Origin: Planctomycetota bacterium
GTDB taxonomy: Bacteria > Planctomycetota > B15-G4
Length of the DNA: 64,000 nt
Assembly: GCA_003644265.1 (NCBI GenBank)
Contig: QNBX01000003.1
Span: 7,554 to 71,553 of the forward strand
Direction of reading: 5' to 3'
The position numbers were made by a program, and so were the translations under genes. This document shows positions 42,608-51,213 of this stretch, piece by piece. The notes under the pieces were generated by a model. It saw only the letters and a program-made list of their open reading frames with translations. It had not been told where the DNA came from and did no database searches. Each line of letters begins with the position of its first letter. Position 1 is the stretch's first letter.

Positions 42608-43717
42608 CTAGAGCGGGAAGGCCGCGTCGGGGTCGGGCTCGTGGCCCTCGCCTTCGTCGGCCACGACCCGCTCGTACTGCTCGCGCAGGTGCGGCGGGAC
42701 CTGGGCCCACACGTCGGTGAACAGGCTGTCGGTACCGGGCATGGGCGCCTTCTCGGCGATCTTCACCGAGGCGTTGATGTCGTCCTTGGCCTGGCGCTGG
42801 AAGGCGTCCTCTTGCGCTTGGCTCCAGAGGTAGGCGCGCTCGAGGTAGGTGCGGAAGCGCACGATCGGGTCGCGGTCCATCCACTCGTCGGCCTGGTTGC
42901 CGCGGTAGCGCGTGGGGTCGTCGCTGCTGCTGTGAGGGCCGCGGCGATAGCTCAGCAGCTCGATCAGGGTGGGGCCGTCGCCGGCGCGCGCGCGGTCGTA
43001 GGCGTCCTTGCAGGCGCGGTACACGGCCAGCACGTCGTTGCCGTCCACGCGCACGCCGGGCATGCCGTAGGCCTGGGCCTTGACGGCCACGTTCTCGGAC
43101 GCGGTCTGCTTGTGGAACGGGACGCTGATGGCCCACTGGTTGTTGGTGCACAGGAACACGCAGGGCGCCTTCCAGACGCCGGCGAAGTTGAGGCCGGAGT
43201 GGAAGTCGTTGCTGCTGGTGCCGCCGTCGCCGAACATGGCCACGCTCACGCCGCCGTCGGCCTTCAGCTTCTGGGCGTAGGCGCAGCCCGCGGCCTGCAC
43301 CAGGTGCGTGCCGATGGGGCTGGAGATGGACACCAGGCGCAGGTCACCGAAGCCGTAGTGCACCGGCATCTGGCGGCCCTTGGCCAGGTCGGCCTCGTTG
43401 CCGAAGCAGTTGGCCACCATGTCCTCGACCCGCGCGCCGCGCACCAGGAACAGCCCGGGCACGCGGTAGCTGGGGAAGACCCAGTCGCCGTCGTCCAGCG
43501 CCATGGCCGCGCCCACCTGGCAGGCCTCCTCGCCCGTGGACGGGACGTAGAAGCCGATGCGCCCCTGGCGCTGCAGGTTGATCATGCGCTCGTCGAGCGC
43601 GCGCGTGCGCACCATGGCCCGATACATGTCGACCATGATCTCGGGCTCCAGTCCCGGATCGGCGTCGTCGGACTGCCCGCCCTCACCGATGATCTGGAGC
43701 AAGTCGCTGCTGGTCAT
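42608..43717 (-). CDS. 2-oxoacid dehydrogenase E1 alpha subunit, copy 2
   Basis: A 369-aa paralogue of the gene at 38526. TPP site GDGGTSSNDFHSGLN and NNQWAISVPF are intact, and most of the loops match copy 1 (HSSSDDPTRYRG). ATG 43717 overlaps the lipA stop (ATGA). The two copies differ clearly in their N- and C-termini, so the duplication is old or they serve different substrates. It sits next to the E1 beta gene, the usual alpha-beta order. Confidence 0.94.
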   Translation of the reverse strand: MTSSDLLQIIGEGGQSDDADPGLEPEIMVDMYRAMVRTRALDERMINLQRQGRIGFYVPSTGEEACQVGAAMALDDGDWVFPSYRVPGLFLVRGARVEDMVANCFGNEADLAKGRQMPVHYGFGDLRLVSISSPIGTHLVQAAGCAYAQKLKADGGVSVAMFGDGGTSSNDFHSGLNFAGVWKAPCVFLCTNNQWAISVPFHKQTASENVAVKAQAYGMPGVRVDGNDVLAVYRACKDAYDRARAGDGPTLIELLSYRRGPHSSSDDPTRYRGNQADEWMDRDPIVRFRTYLERAYLWSQAQEDAFQRQAKDDINASVKIAEKAPMPGTDSLFTDVWAQVPPHLREQYERVVADEGEGHEPDPDAAFPL

Positions 43718-44685
43718 GCGGTCCTCCGCGTGTGTGTCTGCTGGCGGCGCTGGTCGAACACGGCCCGGATGGCGAACTCGCCGGCGCGATAGCTGCTGCG
43801 CACGAGCGGTCCGCTGGCCACGTAGCGGAAGCCCATGGCCTCCCCTTCGTCTCGCCAGTCATCGAACTCATCCGGGCTCACGTAGCGCGTCACCGGGCGG
43901 TGACGACCGCTGGGCGCCAGGTACTGTCCCAAGGTCAGGAAGTCGACGCCGGCGCCGCGCAGGTCGGCCATGGCCGCGCGCAGCTCATCCGGCCGCTCGC
44001 CCAGCCCCAGCATGATCGACGACTTGGTCAGCGCGTCGGGCTGCAGCCGCTTGGCGCGCGCCAGCAGCTCCAGCGTGGTCTGGTAGCCGGCGCGCGGGTC
44101 GCGCACCGGGTGGGTCAGGCGCTCGACGGTCTCGAGGTTCTGGGCCAGCACGTCGGGGCGGCTGGCCATGAGCGTGGCCAGGGCCTGCTCGCTGCCGCCG
44201 AAGTCAGGGATCAGCACCTCGACCAACGTGTCGGGGTTGCGCTCGCGCACGGCGCGGACGGTGGCGGCAAAGTGCGCCGCGCCGCCGTCAGGCAGATCGT
44301 CGCGATCGACCGACGTGAGCACCACGTACTCGAGCTGCATCAGCGCCACGCTCTGTGCGGCGCGGCCGGGCTCCTCGGGCTCGAGGGCAGCAGGCAGGCG
44401 CGCCGTCTTGACCGCGCAGAAGCTGCAGCCCCGGGTGCAGGTGTCGCCCATGATCATCAGCGTGGCCGTGCCCCCCGACCAGCACTCCTCGACGTTGGGG
44501 CAGCGGGCCTGCTCGCAGACGGTGTGCAGACCGCGCTCCCGCAGCTGCGTCTTGAGCTCAGCGTAGCGCTCGCCCCCCGGCGGCCGGATCTTGAGCCACT
44601 CGGGCTTCTTGCCAGGGCCAGCGCGGGCAGCACGCGGCTTCCCCGACCGGTCGGGCTCAGCGATGGTGGGGTCTGGAGAGCTCAG
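43714..44685 (-). CDS. lipA: Lipoyl synthase, apparently with non-canonical start
   Basis: LipA inserts two sulfurs into octanoyl groups. The radical SAM motif CTRGCSFC (C83, C87, C90) and the auxiliary cluster C57-x4-C62-x5-C68 (CEQARCPNVEEC) are both present, as are KPEWLKIRPP and HTVCEQARCP. The only ATG before them in frame is at 44457, inside the gene after the auxiliary cluster, so the true start lies upstream. The frame stays open to a TGA at 44695-44697 and contains no ATG, GTG or TTG there. I took CTG 44685 (GAGG seven bases upstream) as the likeliest; CTG 44688 and ATC 44664 are also possible. It heads the dehydrogenase operon, with a TATAAC box upstream. Confidence 0.9.
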   Translation of the reverse strand: MSSPDPTIAEPDRSGKPRAARAGPGKKPEWLKIRPPGGERYAELKTQLRERGLHTVCEQARCPNVEECWSGGTATLMIMGDTCTRGCSFCAVKTARLPAALEPEEPGRAAQSVALMQLEYVVLTSVDRDDLPDGGAAHFAATVRAVRERNPDTLVEVLIPDFGGSEQALATLMASRPDVLAQNLETVERLTHPVRDPRAGYQTTLELLARAKRLQPDALTKSSIMLGLGERPDELRAAMADLRGAGVDFLTLGQYLAPSGRHRPVTRYVSPDEFDDWRDEGEAMGFRYVASGPLVRSSYRAGEFAIRAVFDQRRQQTHTRRTA

Positions 44686-44763
44686 CAGAGGGCCTCAACG
44701 GGGCGATCGCGGGCCCCGAGGGGCTCGGTGAGGGCCCTTCCGGCGGGCGCTCGACGGCCCCAC

Positions 44764-44769
44764 GTTATA
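44764..44769 (-). promoter_or_regulatory. Candidate -10 box upstream of lipA
   Basis: Reading on the minus strand, TATAAC (complement of 44764-44769) matches the -10 consensus in five of six positions, about 75 bases before the CTG start. No convincing -35 is seen at 17 bases. A GC-rich leader lies between. Confidence 0.35.
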
Positions 44770-44855
44770 CCCCAGCGGAGCCCCCGGGATCACCCGTGCA
44801 GGCCGCGGCATGAGGCCTCCGGCGAGGGCGCCATCCGACCGGAATCAGCTCCTGA

Positions 44856-45515
44856 TCAGCGGGTCAAGCGGGGCACGGACAGGCCGCGTACCAGGTCCTG
44901 CTCGTCGGGCGCGTACTGCGCCACGAGCGTGGCGGAGAAAGCGCCTAGCTCACCGCGGTCGGGAAACAGCAGCGGCTCGACGTCCGCGTCACCCAAGCGC
45001 GAGACGGGCAGACCAGCAGCTTGGGCACGGGCCAACTCGGCGGCGGCCATGCGCGCGTCGATCTGCTCGGGCAGTGCCGGCTGACCCAGAAAGGCCAGCC
45101 GCTCGCTGCCCGCGGCGGCGACGCCCCCATCCGCGCGCGTGACGCTGGGCAGCAGGGCCACCACGTGACCGCTGATGCGGCCGTCGTTGATGCGCTCGAC
45201 CGGCATGGCGCCCACGTACAGCACGGGCTCAGCCACCTGACGCCGCACCAGCAGCTCGCTGTCGTCAACGGCCAGCACCAGCAGCAACCCCGCGTCGTAC
45301 TGCAGCTGCTCGGCGGACCAGGCGTGAATGGCGGGCTGCTGCAAGCGGAAGGGCGTGGCGGAGACCACGCGCGCCGCGGCCAGCACGCCGCTGTCGGGCA
45401 GGACCGGCGGCGCGCTGTCGTCCTCGGCGGGCCGTGGAGAGGTGACGCCCAGGGCCACACCCGTGACCAGCAGACCGGCGGCGAGCAGCGACAGGATGGT
45501 GGTGCTTGAGTTCAT
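44856..45515 (-). CDS. Exported protein of unknown function
   Basis: The 219-aa protein has an N-terminal hydrophobic segment (TILSLLAAGLLVTGVALGV), then a soluble domain of beta and mixed character (VLYVGAMPVERINDGRISGHVVALLPSV) and a helical middle with Ala-rich pieces. I do not recognise the family. GGGAG lies seven bases before the ATG and overlaps the end of the lipase gene, from which it is separated by 14 bases; a joint transcript is likely. It may help or modify the secreted hydrolase, but that is speculation. Confidence 0.72.
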   Translation of the reverse strand: MNSSTTILSLLAAGLLVTGVALGVTSPRPAEDDSAPPVLPDSGVLAAARVVSATPFRLQQPAIHAWSAEQLQYDAGLLLVLAVDDSELLVRRQVAEPVLYVGAMPVERINDGRISGHVVALLPSVTRADGGVAAAGSERLAFLGQPALPEQIDARMAAAELARAQAAGLPVSRLGDADVEPLLFPDRGELGAFSATLVAQYAPDEQDLVRGLSVPRLTR

Positions 45516-45529
45516 CGTGGTGCTCCCGT

Positions 45530-47842
45530 TCAGCGCTGGACGAGCTGGAGGTCGTCGAGGCCCAGGCGGCCGAAGAGGCTGCCGGCGCCGGGACCGAAGG
45601 ACAAGCGGATGCTGGCGAGGTTGCCGAGGTCAAAGCCCGAGCCGTCCGCCTCGAAGGCATCCAGGCTCACCGAGATGGTCTCGAACTCGTTGCCCCAGCC
45701 CACGCCCGTGCCGCAGCTCGAGCGCTGATAGGGCTCCTCGACGCCGCCGCCGAGGGTCTCGATGGACACCGTGGCCGACTGCCCCATGTGGTCCGTGAGG
45801 GTCACGTCGAAGTGCAGGTCGGCCAGCTCGCCGGTGGTCAGCGGATGCCGCGTCGCCTGACAGGCTCGCAGGGAGAGCTCGTCCCAGATGCGGGCGTTGC
45901 GCGCCGCGGGCGCCACCTCCCAGGTGATGGACGCGGGCGCGTTGTCCCACTCGAACACCGCGCCGCGCTCGCTGTCGCTGGCGCGACAGTAGGTCATGCC
46001 GTTGAAGGGCTGGCTGGCATTGTGGGTGAAGTTGCTGTTCTCGTCATCCAGCAGCCCCTCCACCAGCGCGGTCACGCTGCTGGTCACGCTCTGCCCGGAG
46101 CTGGAGCTGCCCACGTCGCCGGCGCCGTCCTGATAGTCCTCGATCACGAAGCGGCCGTCGGCCTCGCCCTCACGCAGCTGCAGGTCGACCACCAGGCATG
46201 GATCGGCGATGGGTGCCCCGAGCGGGTGAAAACTCTCATACTGCCGCCAGAGGAAGTCCTCGGCCGGGATGTTGCCGCGCTGGTGATGCATGACCAGCGG
46301 CAGCAGATAGCCCCGCATGACCGCGTGCGTGTCGTTGCGACCCAGCTTGCAGGGGCCGGACGCCACGGACGACCCGCCGCCGTCGTGGAAGTCGCCGTGA
46401 CCCACGCCGTGCAGCGAGATGCCCAGGCGCCGCTGCTCGGCCCGGGCCAGCAGGTGGAAGCTGGCCGCGATATTGCTGCTGGCGCAGCCCGTGACGTCGG
46501 CGTCGGCGCCGCCCACCCACAGGTGATAGGGCTTGTCGTGCGGGTCGCTCTGGTTGGGGCCCAGGAAGTCGGTGGGCGCGATGCTCGAGATGAGCACGAT
46601 GTCCTCGGGCACAAAGTGCAACGCAGGATAGCCCTCGTCGACCAGGCGGTCGTAGGCCTTGGCCACGCCCTCGCCGCCCCGGCTGTGCCCGATCCAGGCG
46701 ATGTTGTCCTGGTCGACCTTGCCCAGCAGCGCGCCGCCCGCGATGGTGTGGAGGTTGCCCAACAGATAGTCGGTGTTGGTCAGCGTGGTCGTGCTCGCGC
46801 TCTGGATGCCCGGGCCGGTGTTATTGCTGTGGCTCATGACGATGAAGCCGTAGCTGGCCAGGTGCATGCCGATGTGGTCGTACCACTGGTAGTTGTGGCC
46901 GTTGCCGTGACTCACGATGACCAGCGGACGCTTGGTCATGGCAGCGATGTCAGCCGGGTAGTAGAGGTCCTGGTTGAGCCAGGAGCCGCCCGAGTAGAGC
47001 GTCTCCACCACGACGTGCGGTCCTCTGTTCACGATGTCGTGCACCACGTAGAGCCCCGCCTGCTTGCTGAAGCCGTCGATCAGATCGCCGGCGTCGAGCA
47101 AGCCGTCCTGGTTCAGGTCGACCACCACGTCGTACGGGTGGCCCATGCCGTCGCCCGCGCTGCCGGACAAGCTGCCGCCATCGACCTCGACGATGTTGTC
47201 GAGCAAGGCGCCGCCGAACGTGACCGTGTTGACGCCGTCGCCGCTGACGTCGGTCAGGCTCGGGTCGGCGTTCCACTCAGCGCCGGTCTTGCTCTCGACC
47301 ACGTAGATGTCGCCGGCCTGCCCCACCACCTGCGGATAACGGCCCGGGTCGACGGCCACGTCCAAGGCCTCGGTCATGTTGAAGGCCGAGACGTACTGAA
47401 AGAACGGGAAGGCGCTCAGGGGCTCGCCCGCCAGCGGCACCGAGCGCTCCACGAAGGTCAGGATGGCGTCGGAGAGCTGCATGTCCTGACCGGCGCCCAC
47501 CACCGCGGTGAGGTAGATGCTCAGGTCGGCCAGGTCCGGGTTGCCGTCCGGCGTCACGGACAGGTCGAGTTGGCCCAACGCCGGCATGGCGCCCAGGCTC
47601 ACCAGGGCCAGGCCGGCCGAGCCCCCCACTCCCAGCGTCTTGTTGCCCAGCTGCAGCGGCCCGGGGGCCACGTCCGCCAGCAAGATGACCGGCGCACCGG
47701 GCATGCCCGAGATGGAGACCACGATCGACTGTCCGGGCCGCGCGTAGGCGTGGGAGACGCCGTCGATGGTCAGCTCGGCGGCGGCCGCGCTGGTGCCGAG
47801 AGCAGCCAAGAACAGGATTGTGGAGAGCAGTCGCTGTGACAC
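45530..47842 (-). CDS. Secreted alpha/beta hydrolase (lipase/cutinase-like), multi-domain
   Basis: The 770-aa protein has a signal peptide (MSQRLLSTILFLAALGTSAAAA), an N-terminal beta domain, then a catalytic alpha/beta fold with oxyanion HGNGHNY, nucleophile GHSRGGEG and HGVGHGDFHD near the base. A calcium-loop-like stretch DLNQDGLLDAGD (about residues 242-253), as in dockerin or EF-hand loops, lies before it. The C-terminal about 230 residues are beta-rich (SVTALVEGLLDDENS, SIRLSFGPGAG) and look like a carbohydrate- or surface-binding module. It should act on an extracellular ester or amide; polymer substrate is a guess. The next gene, 14 bases on, is an unknown exported protein. Confidence 0.85.
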   Translation of the reverse strand: MSQRLLSTILFLAALGTSAAAAELTIDGVSHAYARPGQSIVVSISGMPGAPVILLADVAPGPLQLGNKTLGVGGSAGLALVSLGAMPALGQLDLSVTPDGNPDLADLSIYLTAVVGAGQDMQLSDAILTFVERSVPLAGEPLSAFPFFQYVSAFNMTEALDVAVDPGRYPQVVGQAGDIYVVESKTGAEWNADPSLTDVSGDGVNTVTFGGALLDNIVEVDGGSLSGSAGDGMGHPYDVVVDLNQDGLLDAGDLIDGFSKQAGLYVVHDIVNRGPHVVVETLYSGGSWLNQDLYYPADIAAMTKRPLVIVSHGNGHNYQWYDHIGMHLASYGFIVMSHSNNTGPGIQSASTTTLTNTDYLLGNLHTIAGGALLGKVDQDNIAWIGHSRGGEGVAKAYDRLVDEGYPALHFVPEDIVLISSIAPTDFLGPNQSDPHDKPYHLWVGGADADVTGCASSNIAASFHLLARAEQRRLGISLHGVGHGDFHDGGGSSVASGPCKLGRNDTHAVMRGYLLPLVMHHQRGNIPAEDFLWRQYESFHPLGAPIADPCLVVDLQLREGEADGRFVIEDYQDGAGDVGSSSSGQSVTSSVTALVEGLLDDENSNFTHNASQPFNGMTYCRASDSERGAVFEWDNAPASITWEVAPAARNARIWDELSLRACQATRHPLTTGELADLHFDVTLTDHMGQSATVSIETLGGGVEEPYQRSSCGTGVGWGNEFETISVSLDAFEADGSGFDLGNLASIRLSFGPGAGSLFGRLGLDDLQLVQR

Positions 47843-48047
47843 AGGGTGTTCTCCTCAAGGGGCGAGCCGTCCGAACACAGTACCTCGAAAACGGGCGCTC
47901 GTCTGCGGCTCGGTCGACCTCCGCCAGAGCCCGCGGCGCGCGCTGCGTCCCGGCCAACTGACGCCCGCGAGCCCGGCCGCCTGACGTCAGCGAGGCCCTG
48001 AGCCCGGCGCCCTTGGCCGGCCAGCTCCACGGTGGCACCATGCCCGC

Positions 48048-50540
48048 ATGGATGCTGCGCACCGCCTCGCCGAGGCACCTGAGCTCCCGGGCTTCACGAT
48101 CCTGCGCGAGCTGGGGCGGGGCGGCAGCTCGCAGGTGTGGTTGGCTGAGCCCGACGACGCGCACCTGCCGCGGCGTGTGGCGCTCAAGCAGCTGCGCGCG
48201 CGCGCGGCGGACGACGCCGAGCGCCTCTCGCGGCTGAAGCGCGAGGGCCAACTGGGCAGACGCCTGGTCCACGCGCACATCCTGCCGGTGCTGGACGTGC
48301 TCACGCTGGCGGGCAGCCCGCTGCTGGTGCTGCCATTTGTCGACGGCGGACCCATCGACCGCTGGCGGCCGCTGGACGACCACGGGCAGGCGCTCACGGG
48401 CCCCGACCTGCTGACGGCGCGCCTGCACACCCTGAGCGACGCGGCGCTTGCGCTGCACCACGCCCACAGCGCAGGCGTGGTGCACCGCGACGTCAAGCCG
48501 AGCAACCTGCTGGTCGACGGCGACGGCCACGCCTGGCTGATCGACTTTGGCCTGGCCACGGACCCCACGGCGGAGCAGCAGCTCACGGCCAGCGAGGCCA
48601 TCATGGGCACGCCCTCGGCCATGGCACCGGAGGTGGTGGCCGGGCACGCGCGCCAAGCCAGCCCCGCCACCGACGTCTACGCCCTGGGCGTGCTGGCCTA
48701 CAGCCTGGCCGCGGGTCGCCCGCCGTTCACAGGCGCCACGCGCGAGGAGCTCTGGCAGCGCATCCTGCACGCTGAGCCGCCGCGACTGTCCGGGCGCGTG
48801 GACGACCTGCCGCCGGGGCTGGAGGCGCTGGTGTTGCGGGCGCTCGACAAAGACCCGGCCCAACGCCCCGCCAGCGCCCTGCTGTTTGCCGAGGAGCTGC
48901 AGCGCGTGCTGGCAGGCCGCGCCGCGCGCGCCACGGCGGCCGGCCCCCTGGCCCGACGTGGCTGGCGCCAGCTGCTGGCCCGCCGCGCGCGCGTGCTGAG
49001 CCTGGCGGCGTTGGTGCTGGCGGCGGCCGTGATCTGGCTCACCCAGCGCACCGGCGAGCAGAGCGCCGAGCTCGACCTGCGCGCGCTGCTGACCCGCGGG
49101 AACACCACCCTGGCCAACGGCGACCTGATGGGAGCGCTCGCGCAGTACGAACTGGCGACCTCACGACACCCACAGGACCCACGCCCGCACCTGGCCAGCG
49201 CCCACGCCTACGCCAACTTCGAGCTGTCGGCGCGGGCCTCGCAGGCCGTGGACGCCGCCCGCGCGCTGGGCTGGGACGACGGCCTCACGGGCGCGCCGGG
49301 CGCTGCTCGGGCGCGCTCGCCCGAGCAGCTCTACTTCGACGGGCTGCGCTCCATGATCTCCGACGCACCGCGCGCCGTGGAGCAGCTGCAGGCGGCGCTG
49401 GCTGCTGACCCGACGCGCGAGGGTGGTCGCGGCGTGCTGTACGAGCTGCAGTCGGGGTTGGAGCGCCGCGACGAGGCCCGCGCCACGCTCGACGCCTGGG
49501 CGGCCGACCTCAAGCCGCGCGACCCGCGCTCGGTCCTGGTGCGCGCGCTGCAGCTCGAGGCCGACGGGCAGGTGCAGCCGGCCGTCGAGCTGCTGCTGGC
49601 CGTCCAGGACGGCGCACCCGACAGCGTGGCCCCCACCTTCTGGCGCCACCGCAACCTGGGCCGCATGCTGCTGAGGCTCGGACGCCTCGACGCGGCCGAG
49701 CAACAGCTCAAGCTGGCGCTGGGCGTGGTGCCCTCCGACGCCACCAGCCTGTGCAACCTGGGCGTCGTGGCCTGGCGGCGCGCCGACCTGGAAGGCGCCG
49801 AGCGCTACGCCAATCAGGCCCTCGCCAACGAGCCGGACATGGCGGCGGCGCTGCTGCTGCGGGCTCAGTGCGCCCTCGACCGGCAAGACCCGGAGCAGGC
49901 TCTGCGCCTGGCCACCGAGCATGAGGCCCGGGGGGTCGGCGCCGCGCGCCTGCAGCGCGTGGCCGGGGACGCCCTCTTTCGCATGGCGCTGTCGGCCGAC
50001 GCCAACCAGGATCACTCCGGCGCCACGGACCTGCTGGCACGCAGCGTCGCGCGCCACCCGCAACGCTTCGACGCCTGGTTCAGCCTGGCCTACCATCGCT
50101 GGGTGTGGACGGGCGAGATGAGCGCGGCGGCCGAGGCCTTCGAGCGGGCGCGGTCGCTGTGGCTGGACCCTCCTTCGCTCCAGCCCGGCAGCGCCCCGGA
50201 GCCCTGGCACGAGGCCTACGGCAACCCCGACGACATGACCGACGTGCTGGTGGGTCTGTTTGCCACGCGCGCCAGCAGCGGCGACGGCCCCGGCGCAGGC
50301 CAGGCCCTGACAGAGCTCGACCAGCACCTGGGGGGCGCGCCCCCCGCACGCGTAAGCACGTCACTCAACCTGGCCGAGGCCCTGGCCACCTGCCCCGTGC
50401 ACGACCTGCGCGACCTCGCCCGCGCTCAGGCGCTCTTGGAGCAGCCGGATGTGCTCGCCCTCGTGGCCGCCCACCAAGAAGCCGCCAAGGCGGAGGCGCT
50501 CATCCGAACAGCCATTGCAGCAGGCGAGCCAACAAACTGA
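48048..50540 (+). CDS. Serine/threonine protein kinase with transmembrane helix and C-terminal TPR
   Basis: The kinase domain (about 15-285) has the Gly loop LGRGGSSQVW, Lys in VALKQL, HRDVKPSN catalytic loop, DFGLA and an APE motif (MAPEVVAG). A single helix (VLSLAALVLAAAVIWLT) about residues 320-336 separates it from a TPR part running to the end: WRHRNLGRMLLRLGRLDAAEQQLKLAL, LCNLGVVAWRRADLEGAERYANQAL. This kinase-TM-TPR layout is common in planctomycetes. The 830-aa protein may sense envelope signals; its substrate is unknown. The convergent next gene overlaps its last 41 bases. Confidence 0.93.
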   Translation: MDAAHRLAEAPELPGFTILRELGRGGSSQVWLAEPDDAHLPRRVALKQLRARAADDAERLSRLKREGQLGRRLVHAHILPVLDVLTLAGSPLLVLPFVDGGPIDRWRPLDDHGQALTGPDLLTARLHTLSDAALALHHAHSAGVVHRDVKPSNLLVDGDGHAWLIDFGLATDPTAEQQLTASEAIMGTPSAMAPEVVAGHARQASPATDVYALGVLAYSLAAGRPPFTGATREELWQRILHAEPPRLSGRVDDLPPGLEALVLRALDKDPAQRPASALLFAEELQRVLAGRAARATAAGPLARRGWRQLLARRARVLSLAALVLAAAVIWLTQRTGEQSAELDLRALLTRGNTTLANGDLMGALAQYELATSRHPQDPRPHLASAHAYANFELSARASQAVDAARALGWDDGLTGAPGAARARSPEQLYFDGLRSMISDAPRAVEQLQAALAADPTREGGRGVLYELQSGLERRDEARATLDAWAADLKPRDPRSVLVRALQLEADGQVQPAVELLLAVQDGAPDSVAPTFWRHRNLGRMLLRLGRLDAAEQQLKLALGVVPSDATSLCNLGVVAWRRADLEGAERYANQALANEPDMAAALLLRAQCALDRQDPEQALRLATEHEARGVGAARLQRVAGDALFRMALSADANQDHSGATDLLARSVARHPQRFDAWFSLAYHRWVWTGEMSAAAEAFERARSLWLDPPSLQPGSAPEPWHEAYGNPDDMTDVLVGLFATRASSGDGPGAGQALTELDQHLGGAPPARVSTSLNLAEALATCPVHDLRDLARAQALLEQPDVLALVAAHQEAAKAEALIRTAIAAGEPTN

Positions 50541-51099
50541 GCGACCGGCGCTCGCAGGCCAGGTACATGGAGTGAGACGCCAGCGCGTCCGGCGGCAGCT
50601 GCCCCGGGCGACACAGGAAACCCGTGACGACCTGATCGCCCTCGCCCGGCACGCAGGCCAGATCGAACAGCGCGCTGCCCCACACCGCGGTGAGCGTGGA
50701 CCAGCTGGACGGGCTCAGTTCCACCTTGGAGAACGTCAGCCGCGTCAGGCCCGTGGCGGCGTCGCTGTCCAGGCTGGTGCCCGGCGGCTGGTTGACGAGC
50801 GTCAGGCCGCCAGTGGTCCAGACCAGATGCACGTCGGCAAACAGGCGCTGGTCCGCGTCGGCAAGCAGGTTGTCCTCGAAGAAGTCGTGGCTCGCCACCA
50901 CCGCCTGGCCGTCCTCGACGCTGACGGGCTCGCTGCCCTGCGGCGCCACGGGTTCGCGCCCCTCATCGCCGCCTCCGAGCTCGCGCTCCCCAGCGAGACC
51001 GCCCGCGATGCGCTCCGAGACGCCCGTCGCGATGACGATGTAGCTGGTCTGTACGCCGCCCTCGGCCGGGCTGCCCGAGCTCCTCACCATGATCGGCAT
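50500..51099 (-). CDS. Protein of unknown function
   Basis: ATG 51099 follows a strong GGAGGAG and gives a 199-aa product. It has an N-terminal part of about 25 residues, a Gly/Glu/Asp-rich piece (AGERELGGGDEG) and beta-rich blocks (ADVHLVWTTGGLTLVNQ, LTFSKVELSPSSWSTL), with a helix at the end (LSLLARLLQWLFG). I know no match. Its last 41 bases overlap the kinase gene on the other strand. Convergent position gives no functional hint. Confidence 0.7.
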   Translation of the reverse strand: MPIMVRSSGSPAEGGVQTSYIVIATGVSERIAGGLAGERELGGGDEGREPVAPQGSEPVSVEDGQAVVASHDFFEDNLLADADQRLFADVHLVWTTGGLTLVNQPPGTSLDSDAATGLTRLTFSKVELSPSSWSTLTAVWGSALFDLACVPGEGDQVVTGFLCRPGQLPPDALASHSMYLACERRSLSLLARLLQWLFG

Positions 51100-51213
51100 G
51101 CGTCTCCTCCCTGGATGGCCGGGGGCGCCCGCTGCCGCTGCCCCCCCGCGCGTGCCCCATGTTGGACTCGGGCCCGGCCGCAAGGCAAGCGCGGCCCGGG
51201 AGCGGAAGCCGAA

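Noticed and set aside
44457..44459. ATG 44457 as the start of lipA
   Set aside because: It would remove the conserved KPEWLKIRPP and CX4CX5C auxiliary cluster that lipoyl synthases require.
45506..47839. Plus-strand open frame of about 777 codons opposite the secreted hydrolase
   Set aside because: It shadows a gene with signal peptide and catalytic motifs; the translation has no domain-like pattern.
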